This document shows positions 44,031 to 53,083 of a stretch of 64,000 bases of DNA, in pieces. The position numbers and the translations under genes are program-made. Source of the stretch: JADCCX01 sp031431475 (lineage in GTDB: Bacteria; Pseudomonadota; Alphaproteobacteria; Rhizobiales; Beijerinckiaceae). The stretch lies in NCBI GenBank assembly GCA_031431475.1, contig JANPDL010000012.1:57552-121551 (forward strand). Direction: 5' to 3'. The notes beneath the pieces are model-generated. The model saw only the letters and a program-made list of their open reading frames with translations, did not search any database and had not been told where the DNA came from. Position 1 is the stretch's first letter, and the number at the start of each line of letters is the position of its first letter.

Positions 44031-46312
44031 ACCAGCTCAGGCGCATCGCTTTCATCGGAAATTCGCTCCCGCGGCGATGCGGAATTGCGACGTTCACAAC
44101 GGATCTGCAAACCGCGGTGAAGGGATCAAGCCCGGACATCCTGACGGGTATCGTCGCGATGAATGACAGTGGATCACACTACGCCTACCCTTCATCTGTC
44201 CTTTTCACGGTGAACGAAACCATAGTGACGGAATACATCGACGGCGCAGCGTTTTTGAACAGTCAGCGGTTTGACGTCGTGTCGCTTCAGCATGAGTTTG
44301 GCATTTTCGGCGGAGAGGCAGGCGAGCATATCCTCGCGCTTCTGTCGCGCCTGAAGATGCCACTCGTCACGACTTTTCACACGGTCCTGGCACGTCCGAA
44401 AGTGGCTCAACGCGCCGTCATGAGCCGGATCATCGCTCTGTCCTCGAAGGTTGTCGTGATGGCCGAGAAGGGACGCGAGCTGCTGTTGACGGTTTATGGC
44501 GTGCCGCTGGAAAAAATCGAAGTCATTCCGCATGGCATCCCGGACGCGGCCTTTGTCGAGCCGGACAGGGCGAAAGCTGAACTGGGGTTCGCCGGGCAAT
44601 CCGTCATCCTGACCTTCGGCCTTCTCTCCCCCAACAAGGGGATCGAGGTCATGATCGACGCCATGCCCCGCATTCTGGAGCGCAGCCCGAGTGCGGTCTA
44701 TGTTGTGCTCGGTGCCACTCACCCCAATCTCGTCCGCGATCAGGGGGAAGAATACCGCGCCAACCTGCAGGACCGCGCGCGACAACTGGGCATCGAAGAG
44801 CATATCGTCTTTCTCGATCAGTTCGTGGATCAGGCGACCCTGCTCAAGTTCATCACGATGTGCGATGTCTATGTTACGCCGTATCTAACGGAAGCGCAGA
44901 TGACATCGGGCACATTGGCCTACAGTTTCGGCCTTGGAAAAGCAGTGGTTTCGACACCTTACTGGCATGCGCAGGAGCTTCTGACCGATGGTCGGGGCGT
45001 CATCGTACCCTTCGCCGCAGTCGATGCAATCGGTCATGAGGTGGCGGAGTTGCTCACTGATGACGTGCGGCGCAACGCCATGCGCCAGCGGGCCTATGCT
45101 GCGAGCCGGTCCATGACCTGGGCGATGACCGCCAAACGGTATCTCTCCGTTTTTCGGAGTGTCCGGCAAAAGCAGTACCTCAAGCTTGTCGCCAGCCGCG
45201 ATCCAAAGGATGACTTCATGCCGAATGACAATCCGCCCGAAATCCAGACCGGACACTTCCTATCGATGTGCGATGACACAGGGCTGTTTCAACATGCGAT
45301 CCATGCAGTGCCGGATCGTTCCCACGGCTATTGCGTGGACGACAATGCACGCGCCTTGCTCGTGGCCTGCACGCTCAACGCTTCACCCGATGCAAGGCTT
45401 TCGCAGGCTCTCACATCCCGCTTCGCATCCTTCATTCAGCACGCGTGGAATCCGGACAGAAACCGCTTCCGGAACTTCATGAGTTTTGATCGTCGATGGC
45501 TTGAGGAAAGCGGTTCGGAAGACAGCCACGGTCGAACGCTCTGGGCCCTGGGCGTCTGTGCAGTGCGGGATACCGACGCATCGCGGCGGGAATGGGCCAG
45601 TGTTCTGTTTTCGAGAGCGCTTCCCATCGTCGAGCGCTTCCGGTCGCCGCGCGCATGGGCCTTTGCCTTGCTGGGGCTGGGAGAGATCACGTCAGTTGGT
45701 ACGGTGCACGCCGACATGATGCGGATGCAAAGGCTTCTCGCCAATAATCTTCAGGCGATTTTCCTCGGGGTCGAAACTGCTGACTGGGTTTGGTTCGAGG
45801 AAGGGCTGTCCTACGACAACGCACGCCTGTGCCAGGCCATGATCGTGACAGGACTCGCTCTCAAGGATGACAAATACATCGACACCGGACTGAGGAGTCT
45901 GCGCTGGCTGACAAAAATGCAGACCTCGTCAATCGGGAACTTTCGCCCGGTGGGATCAGAGAGCTTTGGTGATCAAAGGCAGCAGCCCAAGCCGTTTGAT
46001 CAGCAGCCGCTCGAAGCGGCGGCCATGATCTCGGCCTGTGCAGCTGCATTTCATGCGGATGGCGAACCCGATTGGGATACCGAAGCAATACGCGCCTTCA
46101 ACTGGTTCATGGGGAAAAATGATCTTGGCCTGGCTCTGATCGATGTTGCAAGCGGGAGTTGTTGCGACGGGCTCCACCCTGATCGAAGAAACGAGAACCG
46201 CGGCGGCGAGTCTGTGGTATCTTATCTTCTGGCGCTCTTCGAGATCCGGCAGATTGCGTTGCGGGGAGAGACCAAACTCAAAGAGGTCCGACTGCCAGTC
46301 TACAGTATCTAG
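44027..46312 (+). CDS. GT4 glycosyltransferase with C-terminal alpha/alpha domain
   Basis: A 761-residue protein starting with GTG. Residues about 5-375 are a GT-B glycosyltransferase 4: RIAFIGNSLPRRCGIATFT, LQHEFGIFGGEAG, VTTFHTV, VIPHGIPD, ILTFGLLSPNKGIEVMIDA and the EX7E-like region EAQMTSGTLAYSFGLGKAVV. Residues about 400-750 form a helical (alpha/alpha-barrel-like) domain with GYCVDDNARALLVAC and VWFEEGLSYDNARLCQAM. It is followed 30 bases later by a GH130 phosphorylase, which suggests making and trimming a mannose-type oligosaccharide (inference). Confidence 0.88.
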   Translation: MNQLRRIAFIGNSLPRRCGIATFTTDLQTAVKGSSPDILTGIVAMNDSGSHYAYPSSVLFTVNETIVTEYIDGAAFLNSQRFDVVSLQHEFGIFGGEAGEHILALLSRLKMPLVTTFHTVLARPKVAQRAVMSRIIALSSKVVVMAEKGRELLLTVYGVPLEKIEVIPHGIPDAAFVEPDRAKAELGFAGQSVILTFGLLSPNKGIEVMIDAMPRILERSPSAVYVVLGATHPNLVRDQGEEYRANLQDRARQLGIEEHIVFLDQFVDQATLLKFITMCDVYVTPYLTEAQMTSGTLAYSFGLGKAVVSTPYWHAQELLTDGRGVIVPFAAVDAIGHEVAELLTDDVRRNAMRQRAYAASRSMTWAMTAKRYLSVFRSVRQKQYLKLVASRDPKDDFMPNDNPPEIQTGHFLSMCDDTGLFQHAIHAVPDRSHGYCVDDNARALLVACTLNASPDARLSQALTSRFASFIQHAWNPDRNRFRNFMSFDRRWLEESGSEDSHGRTLWALGVCAVRDTDASRREWASVLFSRALPIVERFRSPRAWAFALLGLGEITSVGTVHADMMRMQRLLANNLQAIFLGVETADWVWFEEGLSYDNARLCQAMIVTGLALKDDKYIDTGLRSLRWLTKMQTSSIGNFRPVGSESFGDQRQQPKPFDQQPLEAAAMISACAAAFHADGEPDWDTEAIRAFNWFMGKNDLGLALIDVASGSCCDGLHPDRRNENRGGESVVSYLLALFEIRQIALRGETKLKEVRLPVYSI

Positions 46313-46341
46313 ACGTATGCAAAAAAGATCGTCGAGGCTCA

Positions 46342-47643
46342 GTGTCCCAAATCCAGTTCTTCAATCGGCAGGCGCTTTATCTGCGCCCTGACTCGGCGCG
46401 CGTTGTGGTGCGCCCCTTCAAACCGGCGACGGAACCGCGCGATCTCAATCCAACGGACAAGACCAGGGCAAACCATATCGTTGACCGTGTACTGGCGCTT
46501 GATCCTGCGACCGCCGCTAATATTCTGACCGAAGTTCTGGAGAATTTTCAAGGCAGGCATCGCAACCTGTTGCAACGATTTGAAATGCGTGCGGTCGAGA
46601 TGGAAGAGGCGCTGGCCAGCCATACACCCTTCTCAAAGTTGCAACGCCAGCTCATCGGATCGTACTTTCTCCATGAATATTCGTTTGAGTCAGCCGCGCT
46701 GTTCAACCCGAGTATCGTCGCCCATCCCGATCAAACAGGCGCGCCGGAAGGTGGATTGCGGTTTATTATCAGTCTTCGCGCCGTCGGTGAGGGCCATGTG
46801 TCCTCCCTGACATTTCGTGCGGGATCCATCGCAGCCGATGGCAATGTGAGCATAGATCCTACTGTGCGTCTGGCCTCGATCCCGATCCGGGAAGTGCGCA
46901 CCGAAGGCCCTAGGGGCGAAGATGTCGAGGTGAGTTTTGCGCCCAACGAGGACATTAGTGAGCGGGTCATTTTCCCGATTACGGCGTCGCAGTCGAACGG
47001 TATCGAGGACGCGAGATTCGTGGAATTCGACGACGGAGATGCAAAGATCTTCTATGCAACGTACACCGCCTACAGCGGGCGGGCGATCCGCTCCGAGCTC
47101 ATCGAAACGCACGACTTTGTCTCCTTCCGGATGACGCCGCTTTCCGGTTCCGCCGCGCGCAACAAGGGCATGGCATTGTTCCCCCGCAGGATCGATGGCC
47201 GCTATGCCATGATCGCCAGGCAGGACAATGAAAACCTCTATCTGATCTATTCGTATGATCTCTACACTTGGGAGGGCGGCGAGCCTGTCCTGAAACCTCA
47301 CTTCCCTTGGGAGTTTGTCCAGATCGGCAATTGCGGTTCTCCGATTGAGCTGGATGAAGGCTGGTTGCTGCTAACCCACGGTGTAGGGGCCGTCCGGAAA
47401 TACTCAATTGGTGCAGTGCTGCTCGACAAGAATGATCCGTCAAAGGTGATCGGGCGTTCGCGTGAACCTCTGGTGCGCCCGGATCCTTCCGAGCGTGAAG
47501 GCTACGTTCCGAATGTCGTCTACACATGCGGAGGCATTCGCTTCAAAGACCGCATTGTGCTGCCCTACGCGATCTCCGATACGTTCTCGAATTTTGCGAC
47601 GATCAAGGTCGAGGCGCTGCTGAGCACTCTGGAGAAGCCATAG
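46342..47643 (+). CDS. GH130-family mannoside phosphorylase or hydrolase
   Basis: A 433-residue five-bladed propeller of GH130 starting with GTG behind GAGG. Motifs are FNPSIV, NGIEDARFVEF (EDAR carrying the catalytic acid), NKGMALFPRRIDGRYAMIAR, GNCGSPIELDEGWLLLTHGVG and YVPNVVYTCGG. Known members phosphorolyse beta-mannosides; the exact linkage cannot be told here. It is paired with the GT4 enzyme under the EcfG promoter at 43472. Confidence 0.9.
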   Translation: MSQIQFFNRQALYLRPDSARVVVRPFKPATEPRDLNPTDKTRANHIVDRVLALDPATAANILTEVLENFQGRHRNLLQRFEMRAVEMEEALASHTPFSKLQRQLIGSYFLHEYSFESAALFNPSIVAHPDQTGAPEGGLRFIISLRAVGEGHVSSLTFRAGSIAADGNVSIDPTVRLASIPIREVRTEGPRGEDVEVSFAPNEDISERVIFPITASQSNGIEDARFVEFDDGDAKIFYATYTAYSGRAIRSELIETHDFVSFRMTPLSGSAARNKGMALFPRRIDGRYAMIARQDNENLYLIYSYDLYTWEGGEPVLKPHFPWEFVQIGNCGSPIELDEGWLLLTHGVGAVRKYSIGAVLLDKNDPSKVIGRSREPLVRPDPSEREGYVPNVVYTCGGIRFKDRIVLPYAISDTFSNFATIKVEALLSTLEKP

Positions 47644-47660
47644 GGCTTGGCTTGCATATT

Positions 47661-48062
47661 TCAATTCAGCCAGCTTACCAGACGCCATCCGGCTGCTGCG
47701 ACTACTGCGGTCAGGAATGTTCCCCATGTCCAGTCCACGATCATGATGGAAACGGGAAAATCCTTCAGTGTGGCGAAATTCGTTGCGTCGTAAGTGCCGT
47801 ATGCCACCAACCCGAGGGCTGCTCCGTATCCTGCAGCGGTCCAGATTGTGCCTGTGCCTAGATTGGGAATAATCGCGAAGAATGCGATGCCAACAGCATA
47901 GACCAGATAGAACAGAACAGCCGCCACAATGCGGGGTTCGGAGAGCATGATTGAGCCCATCTGACTCTCGTAGAACGGGCGCATCGTCCGCAACCAGAGG
48001 AAGTCGAGAGGGAACATCACAACCGCAGCGGCCAGTGTTGCAAACACAAATTGGCGGATCAT
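47661..48062 (-). CDS. DUF2177 membrane protein
   Basis: A 133-residue protein with four membrane segments. The family pattern is present: FPLDFLWLRTMRPFYESQMG, YGAALGLVAYGTYDATNFAT and VDWTWGTFLTA. Function unknown. It is convergent with the GH130 gene (17 bases between stops). Confidence 0.9.
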   Translation of the reverse strand: MIRQFVFATLAAAVVMFPLDFLWLRTMRPFYESQMGSIMLSEPRIVAAVLFYLVYAVGIAFFAIIPNLGTGTIWTAAGYGAALGLVAYGTYDATNFATLKDFPVSIMIVDWTWGTFLTAVVAAAGWRLVSWLN

Positions 48063-48167
48063 CGGCTGTAGTTCTGCATGGAATGCTCCAAGGGGCTATA
48101 ACAGAATCGGCGACAGGAAGCACGAGGCACCCAGCCGCCGACTGTCAATTGCAGGGGAAAAATATCG

Positions 48168-48359
48168 TCAAGCGTTGTCGATGATCTTCTTGACCGCGTC
48201 CTTGCCCTTGCCCACGGCCTGCTGGGCTTCACCCTTGCGCTCCTGGACAATGCCTTCGGCCCGCATCCTGTCGTTGCCAACCAGCTTACCGGCGCCCTGC
48301 TTAAGGTTGCCAGCAGCCTCATTGGCCATGCCCTTGATCTTGTCACTCGTGCTGCTCAT
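48168..48359 (-). CDS. CsbD-family stress protein
   Basis: A 63-residue hydrophilic helical protein: SSTSDKIKGMANEAAGNLKQ, then GNDRMRAEGIVQERKGEAQQ, the CsbD signature. The start at 48359 matches the family length. An EcfG promoter lies 46 bases upstream. CsbD proteins are general-stress induced in many bacteria; the molecular role is unknown. Confidence 0.93.
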   Translation of the reverse strand: MSSTSDKIKGMANEAAGNLKQGAGKLVGNDRMRAEGIVQERKGEAQQAVGKGKDAVKKIIDNA

Positions 48360-48404
48360 GGGAGGTTCCTTTGTTGATGGTCCCTGAGTGGACCGCAATG
48401 ACAC

Positions 48405-48429
48405 AACCAACGGCGGGCACAAAGGTTCC
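48405..48429 (-). promoter_or_regulatory. EcfG promoter (GGAAC-N16-GGTT)
   Basis: GGAAC at 48429-48425 and GGTT at 48408-48405 on the complementary strand, spacing 16, ahead of csbD-like. Confidence 0.65.
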
Positions 48430-48444
48430 AGAGTGATGCTGCCA

Positions 48445-48480
48445 AAATGAAACGGCCCTCCGCTCGAAAGCGAAAGGCCG
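48445..48480 (-). terminator. Terminator after the GlsB/YeaQ gene
   Basis: On the complementary strand a 12-pair stem with a TTCG loop (48480-48453, some G-T pairs) is followed by TTTCATTTT. It lies about 30 bases after the GlsB/YeaQ stop, insulating it from the CsbD promoter. Confidence 0.65.
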
Positions 48481-48510
48481 AGAATGTAACTCATCAGAAT
48501 TTGGTGCTGA

Positions 48511-48768
48511 TCAGACTTCGCGCCGGATAAGCCTGAGCGCGAAAAGCAGGATCACCGCGCCGACTGTAGCTCCCAGGATTGCACCCGGAAGTCCGCCGAC
48601 GCTACCAACGAAATAGCTTCCAAACAGCCATCCGCCGATGATGGATCCAAGGATACCGATAGCGATGTTTCCGAGCAGACCATAACCATAGCCTTTCACA
48701 ATCACACCGGCGAGCCAGCCGGCCACGCCGCCAATAACAAGCCAGACTACGAGGGACTCAGGTGCCAT
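48511..48768 (-). CDS. GlsB/YeaQ/YmgE-family membrane protein
   Basis: An 85-residue protein with three Gly-rich membrane segments (VVWLVIGGVAGWLAGVIVKG, NIAIGILGSIIGGWLFG, LPGAILGATVGAVILLFALR), typical of this stress-associated family. An EcfG-like promoter lies 66 bases upstream. Confidence 0.93.
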   Translation of the reverse strand: MAPESLVVWLVIGGVAGWLAGVIVKGYGYGLLGNIAIGILGSIIGGWLFGSYFVGSVGGLPGAILGATVGAVILLFALRLIRREV

Positions 48769-48833
48769 TTTTCTTCTCCTTTTGAAAACGCATGATGGTC
48801 TGCGTCACAAACAGGACGCGATCACACGGGGAG

Positions 48834-48858
48834 AACACTGTCTGGTGCGATTTGTTCC
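48834..48858 (-). promoter_or_regulatory. EcfG promoter (GGAAC-N16-TGTT)
   Basis: GGAAC at 48858-48854 and TGTT at 48837-48834 on the complementary strand, spacing 16, directed to the GlsB/YeaQ gene. Confidence 0.55.
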
Positions 48859-48974
48859 ATCAGCATCTCAAAAAGATGACACGTCAGGGGTGCGATGATG
48901 GCCGCAATCAATCAGAGCCGTCCAGGGAACCAACAGCACCCGCAAACGCTTGTGCTGCTAAAAGAGGCACCCAT

Positions 48975-50111
48975 ATGTCACTGTCCCCATTCCTGTTCCC
49001 GAGACATGCCGAGGCTGCTTCTCCTGCGGAGATGATCGCTGACCCCACAACAAGCCCGGATTACCATGATACGGTAGTGCGGACGATGCTGATTTGCATC
49101 CTGACAATCATGGTTGCCGCCGTCTTGTCCGTTGCAAAATTGATCCTGATACCCATCGTTGCAGGTGTCATTCTGGGTATTGTTCTGGGACCGTCTGTTG
49201 ACCGCTTGGTGCGATGGGGTATGCCGCAAGGTGCTGCCGCCGCACTTATCGTGGGGACAGGAACGGTCAGCCTCAGCGGCATCATAACTGCGTTCGCAGC
49301 ACCCTTTGCACTCTGGAGTGATCAGCTCCCCCGCATGATCGCCGTCCTCAAGGAAAAGCTCTCGTGGGTCGCAAACTTTGCACAGCGGCTTGAGGGCATG
49401 GCAGGTGAACTGAGGCCAGGCACCGGCCCCAAGATCACAGTCGCGGATGGAAGTCCGCTGGTGGACCTAGCGGTTGGTTCCTCCTCGGTGGCGGGAGGCC
49501 TGCTGATCTTCGCTGCAACGGTGTATTTCTATCTCGCGACACATCGGCATATGAAAGCGCAAATCCTGCGGCTATGTATGAGCCGGAATGCCAGACAATC
49601 CGCTGGTGCTTTCTTCGAGCAGATCGAAATCAAGGTTGCGTCCTATTTCGGCATTGTGACCCTCATCAACGCGGGGCTCGGCATGCTGACCGCCCTCGTC
49701 GCGCTCATGGCAGACCTGCCGTTCCCGTTGCTGTGGGGAGCTGCGGCCTTTGTACTGAACTTCATCCTCTTTATCGGTCCGGTGACGTTGGCGGTGCTGC
49801 TATTCGCAGCCGGCCTCGTGAACGAGACCAGCCTGTGGATCGCCCTTTGGCCAGCGCTTGCCTTTTATTCCCTGCATTTGCTGGAGAGCAACATCGTCAC
49901 TCCTGTAGCGGTCGGTCGCCGCCTGACTATTTCGCCGTTTTTGCTCTTCCTGTCATTTGTTTTCTGGTTTTGGCTCTGGGGACCTGTTGGGGCGATCCTT
50001 TCGACTCCGATGGTTCTGCTCGGCGTCGTCGCGGTAGACGCCATCTCGGCGTTCAAGGTGGCCGAAGTCCGGGATGAAGCTGTGGCTGCGGAGGTATCAT
50101 CCGCGCAATGA
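48975..50111 (+). CDS. AI-2E family transporter (PerM-like)
   Basis: A 378-residue protein with about eight membrane helices and the AI-2E/PerM pattern: LIPIVAGVILGIVLGPSVDR, then VASYFGIVTLINAGLGMLTA, and the late LESNIVTPVAVGRRLTISPF. GAGG precedes ATG 48975; an upstream in-frame ATG (48792) lacks support. A near-match EcfG promoter (GGAAC 48926-48930, N16, CGCT) lies just upstream. The substrate is unknown; the family includes Na+/H+ antiporters and signal exporters. Confidence 0.9.
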   Translation: MSLSPFLFPRHAEAASPAEMIADPTTSPDYHDTVVRTMLICILTIMVAAVLSVAKLILIPIVAGVILGIVLGPSVDRLVRWGMPQGAAAALIVGTGTVSLSGIITAFAAPFALWSDQLPRMIAVLKEKLSWVANFAQRLEGMAGELRPGTGPKITVADGSPLVDLAVGSSSVAGGLLIFAATVYFYLATHRHMKAQILRLCMSRNARQSAGAFFEQIEIKVASYFGIVTLINAGLGMLTALVALMADLPFPLLWGAAAFVLNFILFIGPVTLAVLLFAAGLVNETSLWIALWPALAFYSLHLLESNIVTPVAVGRRLTISPFLLFLSFVFWFWLWGPVGAILSTPMVLLGVVAVDAISAFKVAEVRDEAVAAEVSSAQ

Positions 50112-50223
50112 TCGTTTCGCCTGACGGAACCAAATGTGGTGACCAACAGTTCCCTCCCTGAAGCAGCGGGACGTCCAGGACGAACGCTCCCTTGTCTGCC
50201 GCTCAAATATACAGGAGAGAACC

Positions 50224-50559
50224 ATGGCCGTTGCGGCAAAAAAGGCGAGCATCGTGGATACCGCTGAAACAATGCGGGACGATGCAGTGAACTATGTCAA
50301 GGCAACCGCGAATTCCGCCGAGCACAATGCAGCTGCATTGCAGAACCGGGTTGTGCGTGATGTCACTGAAATGGCCGACACCGTTTCTGGAAAACTGAAA
50401 GCGGTCGGCATCGATACTGATGTCATGGCGGATCTCGCCAAAGGTGAAGCGAGCGAACTCCAGCGGCTTGTAACGGAGCAACTCAAGAACCATCCCGCGC
50501 GGACATTGGGAATAGTTGCGGCGTTCGGTGTCTTCGTCGGCTTGATGACAAAGCGCTGA
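50224..50559 (+). CDS. YqjD/ElaB-like membrane-anchored protein
   Basis: A 111-residue protein with a long amphipathic helix (DTAETMRDDAVNYVKATANS) and one C-terminal helix (RTLGIVAAFGVFVGLMTKR). This is the layout of YqjD/ElaB proteins, which tie ribosomes to the membrane in stationary phase in E. coli. AGGAGAGAACC precedes the ATG. A GGAAC/GTT pair upstream (50126-50151) has a spacing of 18 and is doubtful. Confidence 0.78.
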   Translation: MAVAAKKASIVDTAETMRDDAVNYVKATANSAEHNAAALQNRVVRDVTEMADTVSGKLKAVGIDTDVMADLAKGEASELQRLVTEQLKNHPARTLGIVAAFGVFVGLMTKR

Positions 50560-50563
50560 TCCC

Positions 50564-50968
50564 GTGTGGAGCAATCTCGCCCTTCTGGCCGCCAATGAAG
50601 TCGGCGGTGTATTCCGGCGCAATGTTACGGCTGTTGCCTTCTACGCGGCATCTGGCGTCATTGCGCTGATTGGCGCGATCTTCGGGTTGGTTGCTGTGCA
50701 TTTCTGGCTCAGCACTCGCATGTCCGAAATCGAGGCAAGCCTCTCAATTGCCGGTGCTCTTCTGGTTCTGGCAATGCTCATTGCAGGCATCGGATACTTC
50801 ATGAAGAACCGTCGCAGGACCAGGACCGAGGTCACCTCGACAGCCCTGATTGCGCTTCCCATCGCTGCCCGTCTGGTCACCAGTCGGATCAGCTGGGGAA
50901 CAATGACCGTCGCAGCTATCATGGCTGCGGGCGTACTGCTGGGACGGCAACTCGGCGACAGGGACTGA
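50564..50968 (+). CDS. Phage-holin-superfamily (YqjE-like) membrane protein
   Basis: A 134-residue protein with two membrane helices (about 26-50 and 60-85) of the YqjE/holin III type, followed by a basic turn and a third hydrophobic stretch. It starts with GTG four bases after the YqjD-like gene, forming the common yqjD-yqjE pair. Confidence 0.8.
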   Translation: MWSNLALLAANEVGGVFRRNVTAVAFYAASGVIALIGAIFGLVAVHFWLSTRMSEIEASLSIAGALLVLAMLIAGIGYFMKNRRRTRTEVTSTALIALPIAARLVTSRISWGTMTVAAIMAAGVLLGRQLGDRD

Positions 50969-51005
50969 AGTTCAAATCGAACTATACGTAAGACATTAGG
51001 TCAAC

Positions 51006-51036
51006 AAAAACCCCGGCGCAACACGCCGGGGTTTTT
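51006..51036. terminator. Bidirectional rho-independent terminator
   Basis: A 13-base perfect inverted repeat (51006-51018 and 51024-51036) with loop CAACA: GC-rich stem flanked by A5 and T5. It separates the convergent YqjE-like and gly-zipper lipoprotein genes and works in both directions. Confidence 0.92.
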
Positions 51037-51054
51037 GCATTGTAGTCGATGCGA

Positions 51055-51339
51055 TCAGCAGGCGTAGCGAACGGACTGTCCATACTCATCGTAGCCGCGG
51101 CAGGAGCGGCGGCTATAGCCACGGCTTGGCGTGGTCGCCACGCCAAGAATGGCACCGCCAGCTCCGCCGATCACGGCACCTGCAACAGCGCCTCCGGGGC
51201 TTCGTGTGGCAACGCCGCCGATGACTGCTCCGGTTCCGGCACCGATCAATCCGCCGGCAATCGCTCTGTCCGTGGGGTTATAGGCGTTACAGGCCGTCAG
51301 ACTTCCGGCGAGAGCGATGGCCGCAAAAACATGCTTCAT
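51055..51339 (-). CDS. Glycine-zipper lipoprotein
   Basis: A 94-residue lipoprotein with lipobox LTAC (Cys17), then a glycine zipper (GGLIGAGTGAVIGGVATR, GGAVAGAVIGGAGGAILG) and a Tyr/Arg/Cys-rich tail. It resembles small outer-membrane 17-kDa-antigen-like proteins. No EcfG site was found in the short upstream gap. Confidence 0.85.
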   Translation of the reverse strand: MKHVFAAIALAGSLTACNAYNPTDRAIAGGLIGAGTGAVIGGVATRSPGGAVAGAVIGGAGGAILGVATTPSRGYSRRSCRGYDEYGQSVRYAC

Positions 51340-51396
51340 TGTGTGTCTCCTGAAGAGTTGAAGGCTGCCCCGAAAGGCAGCCTTTGAGGGAATTGA

Positions 51397-51882
51397 TCAG
51401 CTGCGCTTCATCAGATCTGTCGGCTTGTACTGGGGGGCATTTTTCAGCGTTGTCTTGTCGATATCGACGACAAGCTTTGCCTTGCCGCTGGTATCACGGG
51501 TCATCTGGAATGAGCGGTAGGTGACGGCCACCTTGTGCTCGCCCATGCCGAGAAAGCCGCCGACGCCCACAACAGCCGCAAGTACGCGACCGTCGCCATC
51601 GATCAGGATTTCCTCGACATCCCCGATCTTTTCATTCGCGCGGTTGTAGACGTTCTGGCCGATGGCATCGGAAGCCCTCCAGTGCGTCGGCATCCAGCTT
51701 CCCGAGTAGAACATGTCCGTCACGGGACCGGGCGCGCTCATCGGTGGATTGGTGGCAAGCGGAGGAGTGGTTGCAGGAGCTGATGGCGGTGTCGGTGTTG
51801 TCGGCGAAGGTGTCTGTGACAATGCTGGAAATGCGAAAGCCGCACAGGCAGCTGTAACAAGAAGGAGCTTTCGAGAAACCAT
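51397..51882 (-). CDS. PRC-barrel domain secreted protein
   Basis: A 161-residue protein with a signal peptide (cleavage near ALSQ, about 22), a Pro/Thr-rich linker (about 23-55) and a PRC-barrel (RASDAIGQNVYNRANEKIGD, then VLAAVVGVGGFLGMGEHKVA). AAGGAAAATCCC precedes ATG 51882. A possible EcfG promoter with 17-base spacing lies 130 bases upstream. Confidence 0.9.
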   Translation of the reverse strand: MVSRKLLLVTAACAAFAFPALSQTPSPTTPTPPSAPATTPPLATNPPMSAPGPVTDMFYSGSWMPTHWRASDAIGQNVYNRANEKIGDVEEILIDGDGRVLAAVVGVGGFLGMGEHKVAVTYRSFQMTRDTSGKAKLVVDIDKTTLKNAPQYKPTDLMKRS

Positions 51883-52011
51883 GGGATTTTCCTTTCGAGA
51901 AAACTGAGATTGACGTGCACGGGTATGCCCACGTCTCATTTCCACCGATGTTGAGGGCGATAACTGCACGTATGAGGCAGCACCATCCGCAACGATTGGG
52001 TGTGCTCGGAA

Positions 52012-52037
52012 AACGCGACAATGGCCGCACTTGTTCC
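52012..52037 (-). promoter_or_regulatory. Possible EcfG promoter (GGAAC-N17-CGTT)
   Basis: GGAAC at 52037-52033 and CGTT at 52015-52012 on the complementary strand, spacing 17 instead of 16, directed to the PRC-barrel gene. Confidence 0.45.
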
Positions 52038-52070
52038 CGTCGATGCTGTCTTAAAATCTTTCCGTTTCGT

Positions 52071-52095
52071 GGAACCAATTCCGGACAGAAGCGTT
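52071..52095 (+). promoter_or_regulatory. EcfG promoter (GGAAC-N16-CGTT)
   Basis: GGAAC at 52071-52075 and CGTT at 52092-52095, spacing exactly 16, 86 bases ahead of the transglutaminase gene. Confidence 0.8.
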
Positions 52096-52180
52096 TCAGA
52101 AACGATGCAAGAGCGCCGAACAGGCGCTCAGCGGTTTGCTTCATCTCTGAATTGAAGACCGCAAAGTCAGGAACTCTAAA

Positions 52181-53074
52181 ATGCACATTCGCTATGGCTA
52201 CGAGATCGAATTGGTGTGTGAGCAACCGACGCCATTGGTCACCATGCTGGATGTTCATCCGTCCAGACGCAGTGATGTCACTGCACCTGACGACATGCTC
52301 GTCACTGCCCTGGATACTGGTGATATCGTGGACAGTTCAGCAATCTATCTCGATCAGTTCGGCAATATCTGCCGCCGTATTCTTGCGCCCGCAGCTGGCA
52401 TTCTCCTCGCAGGCAGCGGTGTCATCCACGACTCCGGCTTTCCTGACCCGCAAGACCCAAAGGCCGATGTCTTGCCGCCCGAAAAGTTGCCTGCCGAGAC
52501 GCTGGTCTATCTGCTGGGCAGCCGGTACTGCGACACCGACCTCCTTTCCACCAAAGCCTGGGGTCGATTTGGCGATGTTATTGGCGGCTGGAACAGAGTG
52601 CAGGCGGTTTGCGACCATGTGAATAATTTGATCCGGTTCAGCTATGGCCAGGACCCCAATCTGCGCACTGCAACCGAGGCGATCGCCGAAGGATCAGGCG
52701 TCTGCCGCGACTTTACGCATATCGCCATTACCCTGTGCCGCTGTCTCAATATCCCGGCGCGGTACTGCACGGGGTATCTCGGCGATATCGGGGTTCCTCT
52801 TGATGGATACCCCATGGATTACAGCGCGTGGTTCGAGGTTTATCTCGATGATGCGTGGTGGACATTCGACGCACGCCACAACGCCCCGCGTATCGGGCGC
52901 ATTCTTGTGGCGCGCGGTCGCGATGCCACCGATGTTGCCATGCTCAATTCGTTCGGCGCGCATACACTCAGACGGTTTGATGTTGTTACCGAAGAGGTCA
53001 CTGGTGCGCGATATCCACTGAATTCCAATGATCGTCGTGACCACTGGAGCAATGGCGATTCCACACAGGGCTGA
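52181..53074 (+). CDS. Transglutaminase-like family protein
   Basis: A 297-residue protein with the N-terminal beta domain and a transglutaminase core. The nucleophile Cys is in EGSGVCRDFTHIAITLCRCL, followed by IPARYCTGYLGDIG and the Asp region WWTFDARHN. At the place of the usual His (HAW) the sequence reads YSAWFEVYL, so the second triad residue appears to be Ser; this may be a subgroup trait. AGGA precedes the ATG. It is followed nine bases later by an ABC transporter, forming an EcfG-controlled unit. Confidence 0.85.
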   Translation: MHIRYGYEIELVCEQPTPLVTMLDVHPSRRSDVTAPDDMLVTALDTGDIVDSSAIYLDQFGNICRRILAPAAGILLAGSGVIHDSGFPDPQDPKADVLPPEKLPAETLVYLLGSRYCDTDLLSTKAWGRFGDVIGGWNRVQAVCDHVNNLIRFSYGQDPNLRTATEAIAEGSGVCRDFTHIAITLCRCLNIPARYCTGYLGDIGVPLDGYPMDYSAWFEVYLDDAWWTFDARHNAPRIGRILVARGRDATDVAMLNSFGAHTLRRFDVVTEEVTGARYPLNSNDRRDHWSNGDSTQG

Positions 53075-53083
53075 ACGAACACC

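Noticed and set aside
50126..50151. EcfG-like promoter before the YqjD-like gene
   Set aside because: GGAAC and GTT are 18 apart, outside the 16-17 spacing of the other sites.
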